A stretch of 64,000 nucleotides of DNA from positions 1-64,000 of the forward strand of contig NZ_LXFV01000031.1 in assembly GCF_002847345.1 (NCBI RefSeq), written 5' to 3'. The notes under the pieces were generated by a model. The model ran no database searches, was not told the origin of the DNA, and saw only the letters and a program-made list of their open reading frames with translations. Position 1 is the first letter of the stretch, and each line of letters opens with the position of its first letter. Of this stretch, positions 20,345 through 31,976 are shown in pieces. This stretch comes from Pectobacterium peruviense (GTDB lineage: Bacteria > Pseudomonadota > Gammaproteobacteria > Enterobacterales > Enterobacteriaceae). Made by a program: the position numbers and the translations under genes.

Positions 20345-22361
20345 GCTTTAAAGCCTGGATGGCATCATGGATGTCCATCATATATAAAAGTTCAGACGGC
20401 GGCGTTTTCGCTAGTTGCGGACAAAGCCGCTCGACATCCGCCAGTAATTGTATGGCCTGAGAGTGGCTCCAGTTTTCCTGATCACTCTGCAATCGCGTTG
20501 CCATCCACGACGCCAATGCGCCAGCATCCACCTGCTGTGTCTCAACCGTCTGATAGTCGGCCAGATAGCCTATCAGTTCAGAGATCAAGTTTTGTAAATT
20601 TTGTTGGCGCAATGGTAAAGGTACGGCACGCAATGTGGCACGTTGTGACTCAACCAATACATCAATACCAAAACGCGTCAGCAAAGCGTGGTGGGTAGAC
20701 AAGACGTTCAATTCAGATTTACTCAGCGTCAGCCGCTGAGGAATCAGTAACGGCTGTGCTCGCAGCCCCTCGTCGGAGGGCGTCAACTGCACGACTTTCA
20801 GATAACGTTCGGCAACGGGAAGCGACAGCATCGCTAATCCCTTATGGTACTCCAACAGCGCATAGCACGGAGGATAAACCGTGAGAACCCGTCCAAAGCC
20901 GCTCGATTGGCTTTCAAGCGGTGACTCAACTGGCGCGCGCTGTTTGTTATTACTGGTTGCGGTGTTCGATGCGGTTCGAGTCGCGGATACGTCATGCAAT
21001 ACCGTGGATGGCACAACCACGTCCGACGACATAACGCTATTCGACGGTACAACTCTACTCGCTGGTACAGAAGTGCGCTCGCCGGACAGCGGTGTATTTG
21101 CTCCGTTATCCGTTGGTTGCAGCAGCGCCTTATACAGATCGCCCTGCTGTTTCTGATACGGATTCTCTGGCTGATAGCCGGAATAAGCAGATTCTCGCGC
21201 CTGACCGGAATGGCCTGTGCGGGGTGTTTTCCCGCCATACGATGGAGAATTATCGGTACGCGGCGGCTGGGCAAAATGGTTTTCGCCTGCGGCAGGACGA
21301 TTTTCCTGCTGCCATTGCACGGGCTTCCCTGTCTCTGGCTCGGTCATGCCAAGCCCCGGTGCAGAGGCCTGCTGTAGAACGGACATCACGGCCTGATAGA
21401 TGAAATCATGTACCAACCGCGCCTGATGGAACCGCACCTCATGCTTGGCGGGATGAACGTTGACATCCACCTGATGCGGGTCGATCTCCAGATACAAAAC
21501 ATAGGCAGGCTGCTGCTCGTCGCTAAGCTGATCCTGATAAGCCTGCCGGATAGCATGATTAATGAGCCGATCGCGCATCATGCGCTGATTCACATAGCAA
21601 TACTGCATATCCGGCAGCTGTTTCGCACCAACCGGATCGGCGACCCAGCCATGGATAGTGAGATCGCCATGTTGCCATGACACCGCGAGCGCATGTTGTA
21701 AGAAGGTCGCACCACAGATACTGCCTAAACGGCGTTCATACTGATTTTTATCCGGTGCTGCACGATACTGCCGCATCAGCTTACCGTTATGATGCAGCGT
21801 GATGGCGACATCGAAACGTGCCAGTGCAATACGGCGCACGACCTCATCAATATGAGTGAATTCGGTTTTTTCCGTGCGCATAAATTTACGACGGGCGGGT
21901 GTGTTGTAAAACAGATCCAGCACTTCCAGCGTGGTGCCCACAGGATGGGCGGCTGGCTTGACCGTCACCGCCATATCGCGCCCTTCGGCGTAGGCCTGCC
22001 AGGCCTCAGATTGTTCGGCAGTGCGCGATGTCAGCGTTAAACGGGAGACGGAACTGATACTCGCCAGCGCTTCGCCGCGAAACCCCATGCTAACGATCGC
22101 TTCCAGATCGTCGAGCGTGGCAATTTTACTGGTCGCATGACGCGCCAGCGCCAGCGTTAATTCATCCTTTCCGATGCCTGAGCCATTGTCACGAATGCGG
22201 ATCAGCTTCGCACCGCCGCGTTCTATGTCGATATCAATTCGGGTCGCCCCTGCATCCAGACTGTTTTCCACCAGCTCCTTCACGACCGAAGCCGGACGCT
22301 CAACCACTTCTCCGGCGGCAATCTGGTTAGCCAACTGCGGTGGCAGCACCTGAATCGGCAT
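20337..22361 (-). CDS. mutL: DNA mismatch repair protein MutL
   Basis: Links MutS mismatch recognition to MutH nicking and UvrD unwinding. 674 residues. The GHKL ATPase motifs are near the N-terminus: [17 protein letters not shown] and [11 protein letters not shown] variable, Ser/Thr/Gln-rich linker covers about residues 340-480. The C-terminal dimerisation domain lacks the DQHA endonuclease motif, as expected in a MutH-containing gammaproteobacterium. It lies between amiB and miaA and overlaps miaA. Confidence 0.97.
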   Translation of the reverse strand: MPIQVLPPQLANQIAAGEVVERPASVVKELVENSLDAGATRIDIDIERGGAKLIRIRDNGSGIGKDELTLALARHATSKIATLDDLEAIVSMGFRGEALASISSVSRLTLTSRTAEQSEAWQAYAEGRDMAVTVKPAAHPVGTTLEVLDLFYNTPARRKFMRTEKTEFTHIDEVVRRIALARFDVAITLHHNGKLMRQYRAAPDKNQYERRLGSICGATFLQHALAVSWQHGDLTIHGWVADPVGAKQLPDMQYCYVNQRMMRDRLINHAIRQAYQDQLSDEQQPAYVLYLEIDPHQVDVNVHPAKHEVRFHQARLVHDFIYQAVMSVLQQASAPGLGMTEPETGKPVQWQQENRPAAGENHFAQPPRTDNSPSYGGKTPRTGHSGQARESAYSGYQPENPYQKQQGDLYKALLQPTDNGANTPLSGERTSVPASRVVPSNSVMSSDVVVPSTVLHDVSATRTASNTATSNNKQRAPVESPLESQSSGFGRVLTVYPPCYALLEYHKGLAMLSLPVAERYLKVVQLTPSDEGLRAQPLLIPQRLTLSKSELNVLSTHHALLTRFGIDVLVESQRATLRAVPLPLRQQNLQNLISELIGYLADYQTVETQQVDAGALASWMATRLQSDQENWSHSQAIQLLADVERLCPQLAKTPPSELLYMMDIHDAIQALKHE

Positions 22362-22412
22362 GGCGTATCCCTCTTACTATCCTCAATCTATCGACATCGT
22401 CAGCATGAAGCA

Positions 22413-24083
22413 TCAGGCGGACGGTATAATCAGCGTTTGCCCCAGTTGTACCGAACCAGAACGCATATTATTCGCCTGTTGGATCTCTTTCATACTGACA
22501 CCGTAACGCGCAGCAATCGCACTCAGGCTATCACCCTTTACGACCTTATGCTTCACCGGTACAGCCTTTTTGGGCGCAGGCGTTGATGCAGCCTGCTTCA
22601 TCCCTGTCGCCGGAATATTCAAACGCTGTCCAACCCAGACGATGTCTTTATTCAGCTTATTTACGTCACGCATAGCCGCGAGGCTGACACCATAACGTCG
22701 AGCAATGGAAGAAAGTGTTTCGCCACGTGCGACGGTATGACGCGTGCTGCCCGCACTCGCTTTCGCCGTCGTTACATCGCTGCCCGATGTCGCTGTATCA
22801 TTTGCCGCCGACTGTAGTGGGCGGCTTTCCTGCTTTGGGAGGGATTGCATCGGGTGCGTCTGGAAGTACCCCCTCAGCCCCTGATAAATCGCATTGGCGA
22901 TTTTTTCCTGATAGTCGTTACTCCCCAACAGCCGCTCTTCCGAGACATTGGTGATAAACCCGGTTTCCACCAGCAGAGAAGGAATATCTGGCGAGCGTAA
23001 TACGCCTAGGCTTGCGTGCTCAGGGCGTCGTTTATGCAGCCCCCCGACGCGCTGAAGCTCACGCAGTACCTTAGTCGCAACGTCATACCCGACACGCTGG
23101 GAGTGGCCAAATTGCAGATCCAAAACCGCCTGACTGAGATAAGGATCCGCGCTGCTGTTCGCTAACAGATCGCCTGCTCCCCCCAACAGTTCAGACTGTT
23201 TTTCATGCTGTTCCAGCCAGGTTGCCATCTCGCTATTCGCACGACGGTTGGACAGCACCCAAACAGAGGCACCTTTGGCATTACGGTTCGGTGCAGCATC
23301 CGCGTGAATCGACACTAACAGGTTCGCGCCCTGCTTACGCGCCACATCCGAACGCCCCATGACGGAGATAAAGTAGTCGCCATCGCGCGTTAATACGCCT
23401 TTAAAGGCCGGATCGTTATTCAGTAAGGTTTGTAACTTACGAGCGATAGAGATAGTGACATTTTTCTCCCGCAGCCCGTTCGTGCCAATCGCCCCAGGAT
23501 CTTGCCCCCCGTGACCAGCATCAATCGCCACAACAACCCGTTCATTACCCTGTCGGGCTGGTACTCGGGTAGATGAAGAACTGCTATTTACGACAACAGT
23601 CGGTTTGTTGGTAAACGGATTCTTTGCCGGTTCTGCTGGCGCACTATTTTGCTGCCGTGCAACAGGAGGCGCTGAGGCTTGTACCGTTTTTGCTTTATCA
23701 CCGGTGATGGTGAAAACAACAACGTATCCAGCCCCTTCTTTTTGCGTAACCGCTCGCGTCTTGGCTGCCTGAGTCAAATCCAGCACCAGACGCAGGCTTT
23801 GTGCGTCCTGAGCGTTGCTGGTGCGCACACGCTTAATCAGATTTTGTCCGCTGAAATCCAACGGTAATCCCTGAATGACACCAGTCTGACGAATATCGAT
23901 GACCACTCTGGCAGGGTTGCTGAGAGGGAAGAAAGCATAAATAGGCTGACCGCTAAAGCTCAGACGCACCGTGGCCTGGCCTGACGCGTTGTCCACTTTG
24001 ATATCCGACAGATTAGCCGCCCACGCCGATCCTGCCAGCAACAGCCATACGCCGATGAACAGTTTAACCATACGACTCATCAT
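22413..24083 (-). CDS. amiB: N-acetylmuramoyl-L-alanine amidase AmiB
   Basis: Periplasmic zinc amidase that splits septal peptidoglycan during cell separation, normally activated by EnvC. The order is signal peptide (about residues 1-22), AMIN domain targeting the septum, Amidase_3 domain with [16 protein letters not shown] and SIHADAAP, then two LysM domains at the C-terminus starting [17 protein letters not shown] and [17 protein letters not shown]. The 556 residues exceed E. coli AmiB (445), which has one LysM, and the second LysM plus linker explain the difference. The start overlaps the tsaE stop by 4 bases. Confidence 0.95.
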   Translation of the reverse strand: MMSRMVKLFIGVWLLLAGSAWAANLSDIKVDNASGQATVRLSFSGQPIYAFFPLSNPARVVIDIRQTGVIQGLPLDFSGQNLIKRVRTSNAQDAQSLRLVLDLTQAAKTRAVTQKEGAGYVVVFTITGDKAKTVQASAPPVARQQNSAPAEPAKNPFTNKPTVVVNSSSSSTRVPARQGNERVVVAIDAGHGGQDPGAIGTNGLREKNVTISIARKLQTLLNNDPAFKGVLTRDGDYFISVMGRSDVARKQGANLLVSIHADAAPNRNAKGASVWVLSNRRANSEMATWLEQHEKQSELLGGAGDLLANSSADPYLSQAVLDLQFGHSQRVGYDVATKVLRELQRVGGLHKRRPEHASLGVLRSPDIPSLLVETGFITNVSEERLLGSNDYQEKIANAIYQGLRGYFQTHPMQSLPKQESRPLQSAANDTATSGSDVTTAKASAGSTRHTVARGETLSSIARRYGVSLAAMRDVNKLNKDIVWVGQRLNIPATGMKQAASTPAPKKAVPVKHKVVKGDSLSAIAARYGVSMKEIQQANNMRSGSVQLGQTLIIPSA

Positions 24084-24562
24084 GATTCTGTTGTTCCTGG
24101 CTGAAGAGAAAAACGTTGTAACATCGCGTCTCCCGTCGCGGAGACAGCAAACAGTTCAGCCTGTCGACCCTCATCCTGATAGCGCAAATGCAGCTCGATA
24201 TCCGCATCGGGCAGCACACCAGCCCCCTGCTGCGGCCATTCAATCAGACAAATGGCATCTTGCGTCAGATAATCGCGGATCCCCATGAACTCCAACTCTT
24301 CCGGGTCGGCCAGTCGATAGAGATCAAAGTGATAGACAGCCAGTGGGGATAATGCATAAGGCTCTACCAGCGTATAAGTGGGGCTTTTGACATTGCCCTG
24401 ATGACCACGCGCCTGTAGGAATCCACGACTAAACGTCGTTTTCCCTGCACCGAGATCGCCATAAAGGTGGATAACACAAGCACCGTCGCAGGCTTTCGCC
24501 AGCGCCGTGCCTAATGAAATGGTTGCTGCCTCATCCGGCAGAAGTAAGACTATTTTTTTCAT
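24080..24562 (-). CDS. tsaE: TsaE, ATPase of the tRNA t6A synthesis complex
   Basis: Small P-loop ATPase that works with TsaB, TsaC and TsaD to make threonylcarbamoyladenosine at A37 of tRNAs reading ANN codons. 160 residues. Walker A is [14 protein letters not shown] near residue 37; the family segment [12 protein letters not shown] and a DLYRL motif follow, then [14 protein letters not shown]. It overlaps amiB by 4 bases and starts 19 bases after nnr. Confidence 0.95.
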   Translation of the reverse strand: MKKIVLLLPDEAATISLGTALAKACDGACVIHLYGDLGAGKTTFSRGFLQARGHQGNVKSPTYTLVEPYALSPLAVYHFDLYRLADPEELEFMGIRDYLTQDAICLIEWPQQGAGVLPDADIELHLRYQDEGRQAELFAVSATGDAMLQRFSLQPGTTES

Positions 24563-24581
24563 TCTATTGTTCTAAGAATAT

Positions 24582-26135
24582 CTACTGTTCTAAAAATATC
24601 GGCTCTGGAAACATCCGCTCAGGATTCACATAGCGGAACAACACAGGCAATAAATCGGTTGCCAGCATACCTCGGGTGCCGCGTCGCGTCGCCAGCCAGT
24701 CGGCCGCCGCACCGTGTACGACACACCCTGCACAAGCAGCATCATACAGCGAGAGCTTTTGCGCCAGCAAACCACCAACGATACCTGACAGCACATCCCC
24801 CATGCCACCTGTCGCCATGCCAGGGTTTCCCACATCAGCAATCGCGATCTCTGCTTGCTCGCTGGCAATCACCGTTCCCGCACCTTTTAATACGACAACA
24901 CCGCCATAGCGTTTTACCAGCTTTGTGGCCGCAAGTAAGCGATCACTTTCAATATCAGACACGCGGCAATTCAGTAAACGAGCAGCCTCGCCGAGGTGAG
25001 GTGTCAGCACGCGATTCTGCCGCTTATGTGGATTGATTGCCAGCAGGTTGAGTGCATCCGCATCCCATAACATGGGTTTGTTACAATTTTCTGCCAAACG
25101 CAGCGCGTTTTTAGCCCATTCATCCTGCCCTAAACCCGGCCCAATCACCACGACATCAGCCCATTCCAGCCCCTGTCGCAGCGTATCTGTCGTTAACTCT
25201 TGCACCATCAACTCCGGTCGAACCGTCAGAAACGCCGATTGATACTGTTTGTGAGTAAGTACTCGCACCAAGCCTGCACCGCTGTGTAGCGCCGCATCAG
25301 CAGCCATCAATACCGCACCGCCTAAGCCAGCGTTGCCACCTACCACCAGCAGCCTGCCGTTATCGCCTTTATGTTGTCCGGCTGAACGAGGCGTCAGCCA
25401 TTCGGGAAGTTGCGCCGCAGTCAGTCGCCGTATCGGCGCGGTTTGGCCGTCCAGCCATGCTTCCAATCCTAGCGAGTGATAATGGAGTTTCCCAACCTGC
25501 TCACGGGCGCGGCCAGTCAGTAGCCCCGGTTTCAGCGCGATAAACGTCACCGTCTGCGCCGCACAGATCGCGATGCCAGCGCAGGTGCCAGTTTCAGCAT
25601 GTAAGCCAGAGGGAATATCCAGTGAAATAATCGGAGCGGGATAGGCATTCGCCTGTGTAATTAACGTGGCATAGGGTACGCGTGGCGCAGCGGAAAGGCC
25701 GGTTCCCAGTAAGCCATCAATAATGAGATCGATTCCTTCAGGCCACAGCACATCAACATCATCTTGCGCACTCACCTCTTCAACACGGCCGCCTTGATCC
25801 AGCCAGCGCTGCCGAGCAAGATTAGCATCAGCAGGCAGCGGCTTATCGCTGGTGCAGGCAACAACATCCACCTCCACACCCGCCGCCAACGCCAAACTGG
25901 CGACCACATATCCATCGCCACCGTTATTGCCGTGTCCAGCGAGCACCCGCCAGCGTCGGGCAGACGGGTAGCATTGGCGAGCCACCTGAAATACGGCTTC
26001 TCCCGCACGCTGCATGAGTTCCCACAGCGAAAGCCCCGACTCGCTGGCCGCTCTGGCTTCTTCACGCCGCACCCACTCGGCGTAAAACACCGAATAAGGC
26101 AAATCATCCTCTCGTTTCCGATCGTGACTCGTCAT
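24582..26135 (-). CDS. nnr: bifunctional NAD(P)HX epimerase/dehydratase
   Basis: Repairs hydrated NADH and NADPH. The N-terminal YjeF domain (about residues 1-225) is the epimerase, with the GHGNNGGDGYV motif and DGLLGTG. The C-terminal domain (about 240-510) is the ATP/ADP-dependent dehydratase, with KGDNGRLLVVGG, VVLKGAGTVIA and GNPGMATGGMGDVLSGIVGG. 517 residues. It is divergent from queG and leads the tsaE-amiB-mutL series. Confidence 0.95.
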   Translation of the reverse strand: MTSHDRKREDDLPYSVFYAEWVRREEARAASESGLSLWELMQRAGEAVFQVARQCYPSARRWRVLAGHGNNGGDGYVVASLALAAGVEVDVVACTSDKPLPADANLARQRWLDQGGRVEEVSAQDDVDVLWPEGIDLIIDGLLGTGLSAAPRVPYATLITQANAYPAPIISLDIPSGLHAETGTCAGIAICAAQTVTFIALKPGLLTGRAREQVGKLHYHSLGLEAWLDGQTAPIRRLTAAQLPEWLTPRSAGQHKGDNGRLLVVGGNAGLGGAVLMAADAALHSGAGLVRVLTHKQYQSAFLTVRPELMVQELTTDTLRQGLEWADVVVIGPGLGQDEWAKNALRLAENCNKPMLWDADALNLLAINPHKRQNRVLTPHLGEAARLLNCRVSDIESDRLLAATKLVKRYGGVVVLKGAGTVIASEQAEIAIADVGNPGMATGGMGDVLSGIVGGLLAQKLSLYDAACAGCVVHGAAADWLATRRGTRGMLATDLLPVLFRYVNPERMFPEPIFLEQ

Positions 26136-26280
26136 TATTTGCTCTTAGTTTTCATGACAATGACTTAAAATTAGCAAGCAACTTAAACGACCGCCAGCAT
26201 TCCGCACATCTCAGCAAACATCGGCTCTGCAGCGCAGATATGGTAACATCAGCACGTCTTGTTTATTTCTGTGGCTCATC

Positions 26281-27420
26281 ATGTCATACCCCTACGATCT
26301 CAACGAATTAGCGCAATACATCAAACAATGGGGACAGGCATTGGGATTCCAGCAGGTCGGCATCTGCGACACCGATTTGTCCGCAGAAGAGCCTCGACTT
26401 CAGGACTGGTTGGATAAGCAATACCACGGAGAAATGGACTGGATGGCACGTCATGGCATGCTGCGGGCGCGTCCGCACGAACTGCTGCTAGGCACACTCC
26501 GCGTCATCAGCGTTCGTATGAATTATCTTCCCGCCAAAGCGGCATTTGCGAGTACTCTAAAGAATCCAGAACTCGGCTACGTTAGCCGTTATGCGCTGGG
26601 TCGTGATTACCACAAGCTATTACGTCAGCGTCTGAAAAAACTCGGCGACCAAATTCAGGAATACTGCGGTGAATTGAATTTTCGCCCATTCGTCGATTCT
26701 GCTCCCATTATGGAGCGTCCTTTAGCTGCAAAAGCCGGGCTTGGCTGGGTTGGTAAACACTCACTAATTCTTAATCGAGAAGCAGGTTCCTGGTTCTTTC
26801 TCGGTGAGCTGCTGATCGATTTACCTCTGCCCGTTGATCGACCTCAAGAAGAGCAGTGTGGTCGCTGTGTCGCCTGTATGACAACCTGCCCAACCGGCGC
26901 AATTGTCGCCCCTTACACCGTCGATGCCCGCCGCTGCATTTCCTACCTGACTATCGAATTGGAAGGTCCGATACCCGAAGAATTCCGTCCGCTGATGGGC
27001 AACCGCATCTATGGTTGCGATGACTGCCAGCTGATTTGTCCGTGGAATCGGTTTTCACAGCTCACCGACGAGGCTGATTTCAGTCCGCGTGCTGCGCTGC
27101 ATACGCCGGAGCTGCTGGTATTGTTCGGCTGGAATGAAGAGAAATTTCTGCGGATTACGGAAGGATCGCCGATCCGGCGCATCGGGCATCTCCGCTGGCT
27201 ACGCAATATTGCTGTCGCACTGGGAAACGCACCCTATCAGGATAGCATCGTGCTGGCACTGCAAACCCGTCTGGGTGAAAGCGAATTGTTGGATGAACAT
27301 ATCCACTGGGCAATTCACCAGCAGTTGGAACGCCGCGCGTCACTGGAAATTGATGTCCAATCCACGCAGAAAAAACGACTTGTTCGTGCAGTAGAGAAAG
27401 GATTACCGCGCGATGCGTGA
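26281..27420 (+). CDS. queG: epoxyqueuosine reductase QueG
   Basis: Cobalamin- and iron-sulfur-dependent enzyme reducing epoxyqueuosine to queuosine in tRNA, the last step of the pathway. 379 residues, as in E. coli. Two 4Fe-4S clusters are indicated by CGRCVACMTTCPTGA near residue 200 and CDDCQLICPWN near residue 248. The C-terminal HEAT-like part is complete. In E. coli it is followed by tRNA-Gly genes and orn; here about 28 kb of other genes intervene. Confidence 0.96.
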   Translation: MSYPYDLNELAQYIKQWGQALGFQQVGICDTDLSAEEPRLQDWLDKQYHGEMDWMARHGMLRARPHELLLGTLRVISVRMNYLPAKAAFASTLKNPELGYVSRYALGRDYHKLLRQRLKKLGDQIQEYCGELNFRPFVDSAPIMERPLAAKAGLGWVGKHSLILNREAGSWFFLGELLIDLPLPVDRPQEEQCGRCVACMTTCPTGAIVAPYTVDARRCISYLTIELEGPIPEEFRPLMGNRIYGCDDCQLICPWNRFSQLTDEADFSPRAALHTPELLVLFGWNEEKFLRITEGSPIRRIGHLRWLRNIAVALGNAPYQDSIVLALQTRLGESELLDEHIHWAIHQQLERRASLEIDVQSTQKKRLVRAVEKGLPRDA

Positions 27421-27835
27421 GCCGCTCAAATGGTTGTCATCAGTTTGTCGCACGCGCTGTGAATAAATAAAAAAAACCGTTGCCAATCAACTGTCACAAA
27501 AAGTACAAGCGATCGTTATGGCATTTTATAAGTAAAATTTATGAATAGATATCAATAAGATACTCTACAGCGTTTTATCAATAACATAGCGTGATTAATA
27601 AATAACCAACAGACAGCCTGTGGATAAGTCTGTTAAGAAGAATATGATGTTTTGTATTAACTGATAAAAAATGATGTGAATTGAGGTAACGCTAGCGCTC
27701 GAAATACGGTGCTGTGTAGAGAGTAAAAAACGAGCCACAACACAAAGCGGACGGCATTATGAATTTCTTATTGTCTCTTGGCAAGGGCTGAGCTCTAATT
27801 TTTACGATCAAAAGAAAAGTTTTACGATAAAAAGC
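27421..27835. other. AT-rich region after queG, no gene seen
   Basis: About 415 bases between the end of queG and the ahpF terminator. It is markedly AT-rich, especially 27450-27700. A 70-codon minus-strand frame (27692-27904) runs through the ahpF terminator and looks like chance. This is the left junction of the accessory block, but I saw no attachment-site repeat or integrase. Confidence 0.35.
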
Positions 27836-27875
27836 AAAAAACGCGGCGATGCCTCTTTTATGAGACACCGCCGCG
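27836..27875 (-). terminator. ahpF terminator
   Basis: CGCGGCGATGCCTC (27842-27855) pairs with GAGACACCGCCGCG (27862-27875), with one mismatch. On the minus strand six T residues follow. A strong terminator for ahpF. Confidence 0.88.
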
Positions 27876-27943
27876 CGGAAAGTAAAGATCGTCGTCAGAG
27901 TCACAGGAGAGAGACGAATTTTCCCCTCTCCTATAGACCGATA

Positions 27944-29506
27944 TTACGCACGAGTTCTGATTAGATAATCAAATGCGCTCAAAGACGCTTTTGCTCCTTC
28001 ACCTGTCGCGATAATGATCTGTTTGTACGGCACCGTCGTACAGTCGCCAGCAGCAAAGACACCTTTCACGCTAGTTTCACACTTGGCATCAATCTCAATT
28101 TCACCGATGCGGTTTCTGGCGACGGTACCTTCCAGCCAGTGGGTGTTAGGCAACAGGCCAATTTGCACGAAGATCCCTTCCAGCGGTAAATCGTGTACCG
28201 TGTCGGTAATACGATCTTTGTAGCTCAGCCCCGTGACTTTCTGCCCATCGCCTTTCACTTCTGTGGTTTGCGCATTCAGAATGACGTCAACATTCGGCAG
28301 GCTGCGTACCTTCTCCTGCAATACCGAATCCGCTTTCAGTTCTGGTGCAAACTCAAGCAGCGTGACATGTTTCACTACGCCAGCCAGATCGATAGCCGCT
28401 TCTACACCGGAGTTTCCCCCACCAATCACCGCAACGTGCTTACCTTTAAACAGCGGACCATCACAGTGTGGGCAGTACGTTACGCCACGCGTACGATACT
28501 GATCTTCACCGGGTACATTCATGTTTCTCCAGCGCGCGCCTGTCGCAATGATCACGCTACGTGCTTTCAGCGTTGCGCCGGATACAGTAATCACCTGATG
28601 CGGTTTACCCGGTTCGCCGCCGGGAATTAAGGCTTCTGCACTCTGTGCGTCGATAACGTCGACATCATAGTCGTCAACATGGCTTTTCAACGCGGTCGCC
28701 AGTTTGGCACCTTCCGTTTTTGGGACGGAAATATAGTTTTCAATATCAACGGTATCCAGCACCTGACCGCCAAAGCGTTCACCGACCAACCCAGTGCGGA
28801 TCCCTTTGCGCGCCGAATAGACCGCTGCTGCCGCACCTGCTGGGCCGCTGCCGATGATTAACACATCATAGACGTCACGCTGGTTCAGCTTTTCAACCTG
28901 TTTAGCCCCCGCACCAGTATCAATTTTAGTCACAATCTCAGCGAGGCTCGTCCGCCCCTGACTGAAGTGTTCGCCGTTCAGGAAAATGGTGGGAACGCCC
29001 ATAACATTACGGCTTTGAATCTCATCCTGAAACACACCGCCGTCAATCGCGGTATGGGTGATATTTGGATTCAGAACCGCCATTAAATTCAGCGCCTGCA
29101 CCACGTCCGGACAGTTGTGGCAGGACAGCGAGTAATACGTTTCAAAGTGGAACGAGCCGTCAAGATTGCGGATTTGATCGAGTAATTCTTTCGCTTCTTT
29201 CGACGGATGACCGCCCACCTGCAATAACGCCAGAATCAGGGAGGTAAATTCGTGTCCCATCGGCGCGCCAGCAAAACGCGGGCCGCTTTGGGAATCTGGA
29301 TTGGTAATCAGGAACGAAGGCTTACGTACTGAGAGATCGTTCCTTTCAATAAAGCTTACCTGATTAGACAACTCGGCGATCTCGGCCAGCAAGGTTCTGA
29401 CTTCAGCAGATTTAGCGGAATCATCCAGAGTCGCAATTAACTCAACAGGTTTGGTCAATTTTTCCAGATAGGCTTTCAACTGGACTTTCATCGTATTGTC
29501 GAGCAT
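27944..29506 (-). CDS. ahpF: alkyl hydroperoxide reductase subunit F
   Basis: Flavoprotein disulfide reductase passing electrons from NADH to the peroxiredoxin AhpC. 520 residues. The N-terminal double-thioredoxin domain has the SCHNCPD redox centre near residue 129. The thioredoxin-reductase-like part has [17 protein letters not shown] for FAD, the active-site CPHCDGP near residue 345, [10 protein letters not shown] for NADH and FAAGDCT near the C-terminus. It lies downstream of ahpC, with two hairpins between them. Confidence 0.97.
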   Translation of the reverse strand: MLDNTMKVQLKAYLEKLTKPVELIATLDDSAKSAEVRTLLAEIAELSNQVSFIERNDLSVRKPSFLITNPDSQSGPRFAGAPMGHEFTSLILALLQVGGHPSKEAKELLDQIRNLDGSFHFETYYSLSCHNCPDVVQALNLMAVLNPNITHTAIDGGVFQDEIQSRNVMGVPTIFLNGEHFSQGRTSLAEIVTKIDTGAGAKQVEKLNQRDVYDVLIIGSGPAGAAAAVYSARKGIRTGLVGERFGGQVLDTVDIENYISVPKTEGAKLATALKSHVDDYDVDVIDAQSAEALIPGGEPGKPHQVITVSGATLKARSVIIATGARWRNMNVPGEDQYRTRGVTYCPHCDGPLFKGKHVAVIGGGNSGVEAAIDLAGVVKHVTLLEFAPELKADSVLQEKVRSLPNVDVILNAQTTEVKGDGQKVTGLSYKDRITDTVHDLPLEGIFVQIGLLPNTHWLEGTVARNRIGEIEIDAKCETSVKGVFAAGDCTTVPYKQIIIATGEGAKASLSAFDYLIRTRA

Positions 29507-29559
29507 CGGTCGTCCTTAATTAGGCAAGTTGGTACAAAGGCAAAATCGTGTAGCATGCT

Positions 29560-29606
29560 GGCCCGAAAAGAAGCCGGGCCATAAAAATCGGGTGCATTGC
29601 ACCCGA
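29560..29606 (-). terminator. tandem hairpins between ahpC and ahpF
   Basis: The first hairpin met by ahpC transcripts is TCGGGTGC/GCACCCGA (29606-29588), followed by TTTTT (29587-29583), a good intrinsic terminator. The second is GGCCCG/CGGGCC (29580-29560). Partial termination would give more AhpC than AhpF. Confidence 0.75.
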
Positions 29607-29652
29607 CAAAAATAGCCATGTTTTCCACAGCTATGTTTTCCGTGGTGTTAGC

Positions 29653-30216
29653 TTAGATTTTGCCAACCAGATCCAGAGACGGAGCCAGCGTAGCCTCGCC
29701 TTCTTTCCACTTGGCTGGGCACACTTCGCCTGGGTGAGAAGCAACGTACTGAGCTGCTTTCACTTTGCGCAGCAGGTCAGAGGCATCGCGGCCAATACCT
29801 TCAGCCGTGATTTCTACTGCCTGGATGATGCCCTGTGGGTCAACGATGAACGTACCGCGATCGGCCAGACCTTCTGCTTCACGCATGTTTTCAAAGTTAC
29901 GCGTCAGTTGACCCGTTGGGTCACCGATCATGGTGTATTTGATTTTGCCAATGGTTTCAGAGGTGCTGTGCCACGCTTTGTGCGTGAAGTGGGTGTCGGT
30001 GGAAACAGAGTAAATTTCCACGCCACGCTGTTGGAATTCGTCGTAGTAGTCAGCGACATCACCCAGTTCGGTCGGGCAGACAAACGTAAAGTCAGCCGGA
30101 TAGAAGAAGAACACGCTCCATTTGCCTTCGATGTTCTTCTCAGTCACTTCGATGAATTGACCGTCTTTGAAAGCCATGTTTTTGAATGGTTTAACTTGGG
30201 TATTAATTACTGACAT
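29653..30216 (-). CDS. ahpC: alkyl hydroperoxide reductase subunit C, 2-Cys peroxiredoxin
   Basis: Main scavenger of hydrogen peroxide and organic peroxides. 187 residues. The peroxidatic cysteine lies in [12 protein letters not shown] near residue 47 and the resolving cysteine in GEVCPAKW near residue 166. Start 30216 ([11 protein letters not shown]) is used; an additional ATG codon directly precedes it. It leads the ahpC-ahpF pair. OxyR control is expected from the family; the upstream region was not convincing enough for a site call. Confidence 0.97.
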   Translation of the reverse strand: MSVINTQVKPFKNMAFKDGQFIEVTEKNIEGKWSVFFFYPADFTFVCPTELGDVADYYDEFQQRGVEIYSVSTDTHFTHKAWHSTSETIGKIKYTMIGDPTGQLTRNFENMREAEGLADRGTFIVDPQGIIQAVEITAEGIGRDASDLLRKVKAAQYVASHPGEVCPAKWKEGEATLAPSLDLVGKI

Positions 30217-30326
30217 CACTTTATCCTCATGTGTTTTCGCATGTGGCTAAAGTACAGAAATGTGATCGCTATCACCAATCCGTTGTCTTTATCGAATCAA
30301 TAAGTAATACCTAACTTGACACCGAA

Positions 30327-31976
30327 TCAGGGATACGTGATTTCCATATTCTGGTCGCCGATTCTGACGGTCTTGAAGCGCGGCGTAACAACCTCAACTT
30401 CACCGTCCTTAATCAGCTCAATCAGGTGCTGCGTACTTATAGTGCCAAACAGGTTGGCTGCAATCTGCCAATGTCCTTTTTCATCGCGAGCAAGGATCTT
30501 GCCACCGCCCCCCCAGCCAGCCCGAGGAAAAATGAGCACTTCGTTATGGCCATCACCTGTCAAATCAATCGCAAAGAGCAGGCAAGCCTCCTCTCGGCAT
30601 CGGTTACCCAGATTGTTGCCCTGCAACATGCTTTCGACCCCGTCTTCCAACGGCCCCACCCATTCAACCTGAACAGGTCGCACTTTTGCCGCTCGCCCCT
30701 GCAACCGATCTCGCAGTGCCTGACGCCCTGCCGCATCCAGTATTTGGTCTTGCTCCACTTCTTTAGTCAGCCAGGTTAACTGCTTCCTGCCTGCCGTTCC
30801 CAGCCCATCGCGCAGCGCCCACAGATCGAACTCATCGACCGGCGTTTTTCCACTAAGCAAGCGCTGAACCTGATTTCTCGCGCTAAACGCCTCTGGGTTT
30901 AACAACGGCGTATGCAGCAATATCGCCAGAACGCAAATGACGGCAGCGAGCAGCGGATTGCTCATGCGCAAGTGCCCCAACCAAACATCTGAGCGACGAA
31001 TGACGGCCCATACCATCGCCAGACTGTAAAGCATCACGACTGCCACCACGAAGATCGACTGAAAGCGGAAAGGGGTCAGACCATACTGTTCGATGCGCAG
31101 CCAGCTGGAATAGCCCGCCAACGCGACCAAAACAGGCAGACACAGCACGCTGACACTAACCAGCACGCGCAGCATCGTCGGATAAATGCGCCCTTCGTTA
31201 TCATCCTGGGACGTGCAGTTGATCAAAAAGAGATTCACACCCACCAGACACAGCAGAATGACGGTGGAACGACCGGTATTCCATATTGGCTCAAGGCCGC
31301 TAAAAGGCAGCGTTAAGGTGAAAACTACCGTAATCAGCGCACTAAACGGCAACAGGAAACGGCACGCCGATAACAGGATCCCACGCAGCAACCCAATCAC
31401 CGCTTCCTTGGTCATTCCGATATACATGCCGATAGAAAACACCACCGGCAAGAGCAGCATATAGAATCGATAATGACCGAAGACTTTATTAACCTGCGGG
31501 AAACCCAACATGTTAAACAGCATGCCGCACAGTACGAGCAGCAGCACGACTACCAGCACTAATAGCCAGGCCAATAGCACAGTAAAAATAGCGATCCAGG
31601 CATGTTTACAGAGTGCTTCATAGGACGGCCATCGCCCTTCCTGAGTTGGCCAACAGCAAATAAACGTACAGCCGATATAACCGAGAAGGATGCCACACAA
31701 TATCCAGGAATCCAGCAGCCGGAATAACCCATTTTCATAAAGAACCCAACCGCTGATTGCAGTCATCAGCACGGTTAGCACGCTGGCCAATAGCCACGTC
31801 TTTTTCAAGAGGAGAGTACGTTCCAGTAATTGCAGACTGATTCCGCCAACCGTCGCCATCGTGATCAACATTGCCTGAAGAACGCCTTCCTTCATTTCCA
31901 GCGCGGCAACAAGCAAAAGCCCCTGAAGCAGGCCAATAACCAGATAAAACGTTAACGATGGGGAACGGACAGGCAT
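30327..31976 (-). CDS. DUF4153-type multispan membrane protein
   Basis: 549-residue inner-membrane protein with about ten hydrophobic segments in its first 370 residues. The arrangement, with a LTPFRFQSIFV segment near residue 330, resembles DUF4153 proteins, whose function is unknown. The C-terminal 180 residues are soluble and include a DLTGDGHNEVLIFP stretch. Start 31976 has AAGGA in AAAAGGATTTGCC upstream; 32003 lacks a site. It stands alone between ahpC and the export operon on the same strand. Confidence 0.7.
   Translation of the reverse strand: MPVRSPSLTFYLVIGLLQGLLLVAALEMKEGVLQAMLITMATVGGISLQLLERTLLLKKTWLLASVLTVLMTAISGWVLYENGLFRLLDSWILCGILLGYIGCTFICCWPTQEGRWPSYEALCKHAWIAIFTVLLAWLLVLVVVLLLVLCGMLFNMLGFPQVNKVFGHYRFYMLLLPVVFSIGMYIGMTKEAVIGLLRGILLSACRFLLPFSALITVVFTLTLPFSGLEPIWNTGRSTVILLCLVGVNLFLINCTSQDDNEGRIYPTMLRVLVSVSVLCLPVLVALAGYSSWLRIEQYGLTPFRFQSIFVVAVVMLYSLAMVWAVIRRSDVWLGHLRMSNPLLAAVICVLAILLHTPLLNPEAFSARNQVQRLLSGKTPVDEFDLWALRDGLGTAGRKQLTWLTKEVEQDQILDAAGRQALRDRLQGRAAKVRPVQVEWVGPLEDGVESMLQGNNLGNRCREEACLLFAIDLTGDGHNEVLIFPRAGWGGGGKILARDEKGHWQIAANLFGTISTQHLIELIKDGEVEVVTPRFKTVRIGDQNMEITYP

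Noticed and set aside
27692-27904. 70-codon minus-strand frame downstream of ahpF
   Set aside because: It runs through the ahpF terminator hairpin and has no recognisable features.
30217-30326. OxyR site upstream of ahpC
   Set aside because: Some half-site-like pieces occur, but the spacing does not fit the OxyR pattern well enough to support a call.
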